From Penium margaritaceum (Eukaryota > Streptophyta > Zygnematophyceae > Desmidiales > Peniaceae), in NCBI GenBank assembly GCA_023375785.1, contig SZWC01003635.1, positions 97,190 through 161,189 of the forward strand: a stretch of 64,000 nucleotides of DNA. The letters run 5' to 3'. Position 1 is the stretch's first letter, and each line of letters opens with the position of its first letter. The notes beneath the pieces were generated by a model. That model saw only the letters and a list, made by a program, of their open reading frames with translations, made no database searches and was not told the DNA's origin. Both the position numbers and the translations under genes were made by a program. Below are positions 57,523 through 64,000 of this stretch, piece by piece.

Positions 57523-58972
57523 TAAGGCTGCACACCAAATCCGGTTCGCAAATCTGAGGCTGGATTCGGATTCGTGAGACCGAATCCAGTCCTGGATTCG
57601 GATTCACGGATCTGAGACCCGGATTCACGAATCCACTTGGATTCGTGAATCCTCCGAATCCGGTGGGAATTGTTCACTAGCTGTTGCTAGTGATATTTTC
57701 AAACCACAAATTGGAACTGCCACGAGAGAGCAATGAAAGTAACCTCATTATACAGTTCTTCAATCTTGGCTGACGAGGAGGATGTGCAGCGAGGGTGTTC
57801 ATGGCACTGCGCATCCTTGGCATGTCTATAGCACAACACGTGGCTAATGCCACGTGGTGTTATTCTTCGGCCATCTTGCTTTGGGGACAGAACAAGAATT
57901 CTTTTGTACCTTCTCATAGCGGACTCGTCAGTAATTGTGGAGTGCCACAATTTTCTGTGCGTCCCTCGTGCAACGGTTGTGCACTTAAGAAAATGCACGC
58001 CGGAAGTTACACGCCGGTACTCCAAAAACAAGGCCCTTTCTATTCTCATCGCAATCCCTTTTTCAAAGGGAGAGAAGTAATGGCATGATGAATTAAGGTC
58101 CTCGGATCATCCGATCGAACGGACGGCAGGAAATGGGTTCGCAAAGAGAGAGTCTTTTGTCCATGTTGTATTGTTTTGTGTGCTCACAACTCCAGTCATG
58201 CGAACATTGTAAAAAGAGGAAGATGTACATCCCCACGATAAACAGCTTTGCACAATTGAAGCCGTCGATGATCGTTTGATTCGGTGATCCGACACCTTAG
58301 TTGTCTTTTCTCATATCACCAACTATCATACCCATGAACAGCCAATTGCAGAAACCCAGCCTTAAAAGTGCAAGGAGTAGTGAAACATTTGTTTGATCAG
58401 AAAACAGCACCCGTTCTGAATTCATGCAAGCACGTGACACGTTTCCGAGCGTACACAAGAGGTTGGATAAAAGGTTCAGCCTGACAGTGAACTGGCTGTG
58501 CGCTGTCAGGCTGTGACGCAAACAAACCTGACTGACACTCGCGACAATGCCAATGGTCAAGGATTTCCATCAAACGCTTGTGTAGCCTCAGCGAGAACGC
58601 CTGTGAGCATCGCAGAACTCCAAAACATGTCCGATTCAGGCCATACACGTGTCATGAGTGTGCCAGCTCGTACATACTTGGAACATGCATGATGGGGGCT
58701 TTGGCCATTTTGACAAACGGCGACCTGAAGGTCCGAAGCTTTGAAACTTCAAATCTCAAGATTGCCGCTCGGCGGTCTGAGCAACGGATATGTACCTCCA
58801 AGTGAAGGAATTTTTCTATCCAGCCCTCCCTTCCCCCCTCTCCCCAGGATTCGACTCTGGATTCCCGAATCCCCAGATGAGACCCACCCTTAGATCCGGA
58901 TTTGTGAATGTGGATCCGGATTCGGGATTCGTGAATTGGATTCATGAATCCTTGGATTCGTGTGCAGCCTTA
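57523..58972. mobile_element. Non-autonomous hAT relative inside the Copia fossil
   Basis: Its ends are TAAGGCTGCACACCAAATCC and, inverted, TAAGGCTGCACACGAATCC. Flanks CCTACCCC (57515-57522) and CCTACTGC (58973-58980) match at 6 of 8, a worn target duplication. Subterminal GGATTCGTGAATCC-like palindromes fill 57560-57665 and 58850-58960. The 1.1-kb core has short ORFs on both strands (for example 57699-58049 and 58397-58648, minus), none resembling transposase. Its core does not match the element at 43682, so the two share only ends. Confidence 0.85.
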
Positions 58973-58984
58973 CCTACTGCTGTT

Positions 58985-59350
58985 GGGAGGCACATCACTT
59001 TGTCCCTCTAAGCCAGTAGCCCCAGTCTCGCCCGCTGGCCCTCCGAGCCAGCAGCACCAGTTGCGCTCGCTGGCCCCTCCGAGCCAGCAGCCCAAGCTGC
59101 GCCCGCTGGCCCCTCCGGGCCGGTTGTCCCAGTCGCGCCCGCAGGCCCCTCCAGGCGAGTAGCCCCAGTCACGTCCACTGGTCCCTCCAGGCCAGTCGCC
59201 CCAGTCACGTCCACTGGTCATTCCAGGCCAGTCGCCCTAGTTGTGTCCACTAGTCCCTCCGGCCGCCCCAGGCGCGTCCACTAGTCTCTCCGGGCCAGCA
59301 ACCCCAGTCGCGTCCGTTGGTCCCTCCGGGCCAACAACCCCGTTCGCCTC
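58985..59350 (+). repeat. GC-rich tandem repeat in the Copia integrase-RT linker
   Basis: Units of about 39 bases built on CGTCCACTGGTCCCTCC and CCAGTCGCCCCAGTC repeat about nine times. The plus frame is Pro/Ser/Ala-rich, suiting the flexible linker between integrase and reverse transcriptase. The minus frame reads as collagen-like GPxG repeats by coincidence. Confidence 0.7.
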
Positions 59351-59689
59351 TGTCGGCCCGTCAGACTCGGTGCCATCTCTTGCCTTGCCGTGCTACACGT
59401 GTGGCCCAGGCGGCAGCCTTCGACCCAGACCGTCAGTGAGCGCACAGACCATAGCACCTCGCCCAGTGGCGTCTTGGCCCCTTGTCGCGCCACGTGTCTC
59501 TTCCACTCTTACAATCGTGAGTGGGGACCCTAGCACTAAGGCCCTCGGCATGACCACTTTGGCTATCATCGTAGACCTTCATCTTGGCTCTGCAATGGGG
59601 TACGCCATGCTTCATCACGAGCAACGGCATGCTGTCATGGGTGCACTCACACGCATCCCACCTACAGCCCGAGATGCACACGCTCTTTC

Positions 59690-60440
59690 CGTCCGCTCCA
59701 TAGCACGCCCGGAGGACCCTGTTACCTTGCGCGGTGCTTGGTCCTCCCCTGAGGCCGCATACTGGGATGCTTCATGCGCTAACGAGCTCGCCGCCATCCG
59801 GCAGCACCACGTGTATGACCTTGTCGACCTCCCTCTAGGTCGGAAGGTCATTGGTGCCAAGTGGGTCTTTCGGGGCAAATGGAAGCCCAACGGTTCCTTG
59901 GACAAGTACAAGTTGGGCCTCACAGCCAAGGGGTTTGCGCAGGTCCCTGGGGTCGATTACGACCAGATCTTTGCCCCAGTTTGCCGGTTCTCCACGAGTT
60001 GGGTGCTATTCAGCCTGGTTGTCGAGCATAGGTGGGAGCTGCATCAGATGGACATGAGTAACGCCTTCTTGCACGGTTCACTAGAGGGTGAAGAGCTTTA
60101 CATGGTGCAGCCTACAGGCTTCGACAACAGCACTGTGAGAGTCTTGCAGCTACAGAAGGCCCTCTACGGCCTGAAGCAGTCGCCTCGGAGCTGGAACCAG
60201 GGGATTTGCAGCACGCTCCTTCGCGACAACCTTCAGTGCACCACCGCTGACCCCGCAGTTCCGTCAGCCCGCGAGGCCTGACCCTCGCCGCTGTCCTAGT
60301 CTACGTCGACGATCTCCTCGTTATGTCGCCTGACATGGGTGCCATCCATCGTGTCAAGGACCTGCTACACACTGCCTACCAGATGAAGGATCTCGGGTCC
60401 GCCCGAGTCATCCTGGGCATGGAGCTCGAGCATGATCGCG
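59690..60440 (+). pseudogene. Copia reverse transcriptase remnant
   Basis: The best-preserved part of this fossil. It shows VYDLVDLPLGRKVIGAKWVF, YKLGLTAKGFAQVPGVDYDQ, MDMSNAFLHGSLEGEELYM, LQKALYGLKQSPRSWNQGI, and the catalytic VYVDDLLVM at about 60299-60325, then MKDLGSARVILGMELEHD. RVT_2 type. Fossil. Confidence 0.88.
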
Positions 60441-60549
60441 CCTAGGGCATCCTGCACGTCCACCAGGCTGCCTATGTGTAGACCCTGTCCACTCGCTTTG
60501 CCGAGGACCTGCCCCTCGTGCCCAGCGCATCTTCACCCATGTAACCTGA

Positions 60550-61244
60550 TGGCCAGGTGAAGCTAAGGAGTCCTGACCCAGCCGTTGTGGGGGAGCCAGT
60601 TGACGTGACCACATATCTGCGAGTCATCGGGTCACTGATGTTCCTGGCGATAACGACGCGTCCAGACATCGCTTTCGCCGTCAACCTCCTGGCCCAGTTC
60701 TCTCAGGAGCTGCGTTACCTTCACTTCGAGGCTACGATCCAAGTACTACGCTACGTCGTCTCGACTCCTCGGCGAGGTCTCATGTTCTAAGGCCAACCGT
60801 CCGTCGTCACGGTGGGCTACACCGATAGTGACTAGGCCAATAGTCCAAACGGCAAGAGTCGCACAGGGTGGATCTTTCTCATCGACCGCATGCCTGTGTC
60901 CTTTTGCAGTGGCAAGTAGGTGTGTATTGCATGCAGCACAACTAAGGCTGAGTACGTGGCCCTTGGCTCAGGCGCGTGTGAGAGTGTGGTTGCGTCATGT
61001 GTTGTCCGAGTTGCATCAGTCCGTCACATCCATCACGTTGCATTGAGACAACGAGAGTGCCATGGCCATCGCCGACAATGACGGCGTGCATCACACACGC
61101 ACAAAGCAGATCAACGTTGAGTATCACTATGTGCGTTCACTGTTGCATGACGGCAGTATCAGCATTGTGTGGGCTGAGACAGCATTGCAGCTGGCTGACT
61201 TCTTGACCAAGGCACTACAGCGCGACTTGTTCAAGAGGCTGTGA
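60550..61244 (+). pseudogene. Copia RNase H remnant
   Basis: VIGSLMFLAITTRPDIAFAV and LRYVVSTPRRGLMF mark the connection. The end is marked by HHTRTKQINVEYHYVRSLLH and LQLADFLTKALQRDLFKRL. The middle is decayed. Fossil. Confidence 0.82.
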
Positions 61245-61374
61245 ATTCAGTTGGCGTGCGTCCATGAGTGACTCTCTTTGTCCATGTATGCGTCTCTACA
61301 AGCCGTGGAGGAGTCTGGTTGTTGACTGTGTCTCTAACCGCCCATGTGCACTACGCTTGTGAGTCATGGGGGAG

Positions 61375-61953
61375 TGTTGGTTTTTGCGCACATTTCATTG
61401 TGCTCTGTTGTGTCCTCCCGGCTTGTGTACATCGGCATGTAGATGACTGACTGCGAGACTCGACTCTGCTCCACTGTCGTCCAGTGGAGCCGACACACGC
61501 TTAGGCCTACTCGCAGTTCGCTGGAGCCTCCTCCCTCGGGCAATGTGCTCAGCTCCATGAGCAGCCCTCCTCGGCGGTCGGACCGCTGGTGGTCACTGCC
61601 AGCGAACTTGCTCTCTGCATGCTCCCAGCGCTAGCTTTGACTGTGCCGTTGCGTTTGCAGCGTTATGCTCTGTCTAGGGTCCATGTCTCTTCTTGTGTGG
61701 CACTCTTTGGCATCGTGGGTGGTCGTAAGCACAGCCCGGGTTCCGGCAGCCATAACTCTTTGCTCCTGTTTTGCTAGCTGATTCTGACCGCATGACTGCG
61801 TTTGCAGCGTCAGTATTATAGTATGGTCTAGTTTTCACGCAAAACGGACGACGCCTGGGTTTTGGGCTGTCATGCGTCTGGCAGGGCTCACCAAGAAAAC
61901 CGTGCCTGCCAGAAAATAAATCTAAGACTATTTTCTGACTGGCTGGTTAGTTG
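61375..61953 (+). repeat. Probable 3' LTR start of the decayed Copia
   Basis: GGGGGAG (61368-61374) could be the purine tract and TGTTGGTTTTTGC opens at 61375, about 130 bases after the RNase H end, as usual for Copia. No partner LTR exists to set the other end. TAACA near 61953 is one candidate, CATCAACA near 62185 another. Confidence 0.4.
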
Positions 61954-62562
61954 AGTAACAAGTTCTACACTAGTGGGGGGAACTAGAGCTTGGAGGGGTC
62001 TCCCATTGTTGCTCATTCCTGATTCCTAATCAGTCACTTTCAGTTTTCAGCTGCTTTCTGGCGCTAACATAGGCGCGCACATTTTTTAGTAACAAAACCA
62101 GAGCTTCCAGACTTTGTCTCTAGAGCAGCAGACCGAGGGGGCAGCAGACTTAAGGAACTAGTGTGGAAGCTCGCACGATGCATCAACAACGCTGCTACCC
62201 CAACTTGCTGCCTAGTTTTCCTTTTAACCCTTGAATAAATTTGGGCCCTCTCAAACCACTACATTCCATCTGATTTAGAAAAGGCAATGGGAAAGAAATA
62301 CTTCCTTTCAAGCCTTCAGATTAATGGATGCATTCTGTACGGCGAAACCGATATACATACATTTTTTCCATCTTAATATGCAGAAAGAACAAGGGACACC
62401 GGAAAACCTCAAAAGAGTTGAAAATTCGAGATTAGTCAGTCATCATCTTTCAATGAATTCCCTAGAGAACAAGAGATTGCGACTGTCCCTCGCTTTTAAA
62501 TGTGGTGAAAAAAAACCATAACCTACACCATCTTCCTTTATTAAAGCGAAAGAGAGGCGGGT

Positions 62563-62754
62563 TCAGCTCCTGGGAAAATGCAGCGCCAACTTGGTCACCT
62601 TGACGCAGTCGGTGAGGACCATCGCTACTAAAACAAAGAAGGAACGCATCCCGAGCGGAACAGCATCCGAGCTGAAGTTGTTTTCCTTTGATCCCTGTTG
62701 CACATTTGTCTCCTTCTCGACCTTGCAGGGACGGGTTTCACCAGCGTTTAGCAC
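62563..62754 (-). CDS. Doubtful short ORF with a hydrophobic helix
   Basis: 63 codons on the minus strand. The product has a charged first half (CKVEKETNVQQGSKEN) and then a hydrophobic stretch (MRSFFVLVAMVL) that could be one membrane segment, ending HFPRS. I do not recognise it. A plus-strand ORF (62591-62869, 92 codons) overlaps it, and neither has supporting neighbours. It could be part of an exon or chance. Confidence 0.12.
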   Translation of the reverse strand: MLNAGETRPCKVEKETNVQQGSKENNFSSDAVPLGMRSFFVLVAMVLTDCVKVTKLALHFPRS

Positions 62755-63314
62755 AGACAGGTTTGTCCTAGACGTTGAGTTTTACGATCGATGTGATCGA
62801 CGCGGAGTGCAATGTTTTGGATGCCATAAAGAGGAGCAATCTACAACATTAATCGGCAATCCACATTAATGTCACCTCAGTCAGTCTTGCTCCTCGCCAT
62901 CGTAAGAATGAATGGAGGGCAGCGGAAGAATTGTATTATCATTTTATCCCGAAACGAGGTCGATTCAAATCTGAAAATTGTTACGGCCTTGAAAGCCTCA
63001 ACCACACCCCCCCCCCCATTGGGAAACAATACTATGGGCATGACCATTGAACATCCTGTTAAGAGTTCGGGTTTCGAAAGCTCATTTCGGAGCTGACTCT
63101 AACAAGCACCCTTGAAATTCTCGATTATTTCCAAGCGTGTATTGTTTTACTACCCCGTTCTGAAGTGGAACCAAAGTGTAGATTCCGAAAGGAGCGAATG
63201 GAAGGCATTTCCTCCATCCAAGACCAGAAGAGATCTTTATAAATCTCAACTTTCAGCATCAGAAGAACAGATCCTGTAAATCAAAATGCGTCATTGCCAA
63301 CTGTTTCTCGTTGT

Positions 63315-63824
63315 TCAGGCAAGTTGTAAGGAGCAACTAGAGAGAACCCTCCTCGTCGGTCCCACTGGCACCGACATCGTGCGTCCTTTCCGACTGTGGG
63401 TAAGGTAAAACAAGGAAAACGTAAAAAGTAACCCGCTATCCAAAACTATCTTACAGCGCACATAAATTATTTGTAAGGAAAAGCGACCATACATGCACAC
63501 ACAACCCCAGAGCAGGGTGTACCAATGGCAAATTGACAAGGCCTCAGTGTCAAGACGTTTCATAAAAACAAAAAAAACTTGGAAATGCTTTTTCTCGAAA
63601 GGTCTAAAAAATCCCGAGGTTAGTCGCACCAGATGAGAAAAATACATAATTGATGTATGCACTTTTGGTGACATTTCAGATGCTCTTGGTGCGACAACAT
63701 CAATGATGAAAGAGAAGAAAAGCAACAAATTTCTCAAGTTATCTTCTACCATGAAACTTGATCCCTGAATCAAAACTATAAACCTAATACAATTCCATCT
63801 CTTCCCCTCCACTGAGCTATCCAC
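63315..63824 (-). CDS. Doubtful ORF, 169 codons, unrecognised
   Basis: The longest ORF in the window that is not explained by a repeat or transposon. The product is Phe- and Ser-rich with several hydrophobic runs (NLLLFFSFIIDVV, SGLLFTFSLFYL) and no motif I know. In AT-rich DNA such a frame can arise by chance, and no promoter, splice or conservation signal can be judged here. Listed for completeness only. Confidence 0.15.
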   Translation of the reverse strand: MDSSVEGKRWNCIRFIVLIQGSSFMVEDNLRNLLLFFSFIIDVVAPRASEMSPKVHTSIMYFSHLVRLTSGFFRPFEKKHFQVFFVFMKRLDTEALSICHWYTLLWGCVCMYGRFSLQIIYVRCKIVLDSGLLFTFSLFYLTHSRKGRTMSVPVGPTRRVLSSCSLQLA

Positions 63825-64000
63825 TCATACATGTAATTGAAGTTGCATGTTTTCTCCGAGCGACAAAATAGTTACAAAGAATGATAATCTATCAAAATAA
63901 CTAGATATGGAGAACAATTACTCTAGTTATCTAGAGTAGTGTTGCAAACGTGAAGAAGAGTAGTTTTCCTCCATATCTAAAGAGAAAAAAAATTTATATG

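Larger units (their letters stand above)
55386..61953 (+). mobile_element. Decayed Copia fossil, 5'-truncated, carrying a hAT relative
   Basis: It is the 3' two-thirds of a Copia element: a gag C-terminal part, protease, integrase, a repetitive linker, reverse transcriptase, RNase H, and a probable start of a 3' LTR at 61375. No 5' LTR or primer-binding site is present, and array B touches its left edge. Its coding part is heavily interrupted (ten or more breaks by eye), so it is older than the 9545 Copia. A 1450-bp hAT relative sits inside it. The end at 61953 is a guess. Confidence 0.85.
61954..64000. other. AT-richer, apparently low-copy DNA
   Basis: No tandem repeat, TIR or LTR was seen beyond 62200, and the composition is more AT-rich than the rest of the window. 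Small ORFs exist, but none matches a family I know. A C11 run lies at 63007-63017. This is the only stretch that could be host single-copy or intronic sequence. Confidence 0.4.

Noticed and set aside
59008-59221. Collagen-like GATGLEGP repeats on the minus strand
   Set aside because: They arise from the reverse complement of the GC-rich linker repeat of a plus-strand Copia fossil.
55395-61911. Similarity of GCTCACCAAGA stretches at 55397 and 61887 as a hint of paired LTRs
   Set aside because: The match is limited to about a dozen bases and does not extend, so it does not define a 5' LTR.

Overview
The window is eukaryotic nuclear DNA made almost wholly of satellites and transposon fossils. 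I can support no intact host gene. The Copia elements carry the plant-type primer-binding site TGGTATCAGAGC, and Ty3/gypsy, hAT and tRNA-derived SINE-like remains are also present. A large, repeat-rich streptophyte genome (for example a charophyte alga or an early land plant) fits best, but the sequence alone does not name the species. A 150-base run of N shows it is a draft assembly.

Layout. 1-394 is an inverted hexamer repeat. 395-3660 holds low-information DNA, a SINE-like tRNA-derived block and a decayed Ty3/gypsy 3' part on the minus strand. 3690-6560 is a 5'-truncated, gag-only Copia-like element ending in an LTR. 6561-8985 is a 10-11 bp minisatellite (array D) that flips orientation near 7112. 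From 8986 to 26736 runs a 20-bp minisatellite (array A), cut by a full-length Copia (9545-15910), a block with a SINE-like part and an LTR fragment (16341-17290), a complete gag-only Copia (18874-23036, minus) and a solo LTR (25716-26441). Array B (10-bp unit) fills 26737-29956. An LTR-like block (29962-31034) leads to array C (11-bp unit, 31035-42489), which is split by a 4.5-kb hAT transposon (36835-41366). A satellite of about 189 bp (array E, 42490-49535) follows, with a short hAT relative and the assembly gap inside it. Then come inverted array B (49536-51320), inverted array A (51325-52240) and forward array B (52241-55385). A badly decayed Copia (55386 to about 61950) contains a third hAT relative (57523-58972). 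61954-64000 is AT-richer and looks low-copy, with only doubtful ORFs.

How it fits together. The short arrays have periods of 10, 10-11, 11 and 20 bp, all near one or two turns of the DNA helix, and they abut each other directly. Transposons inserted into arrays that already existed: every well-defined element carries a target duplication copied from the array unit. Three LTR insertions fall within the same 9 bp of the 20-bp unit. The three hAT relatives share terminal repeats near TAAGGCTGCACAC and subterminal GATTC or GGATCC palindromes, so they probably form one family. Most long ORFs in the window are artefacts of stop-free short repeats.
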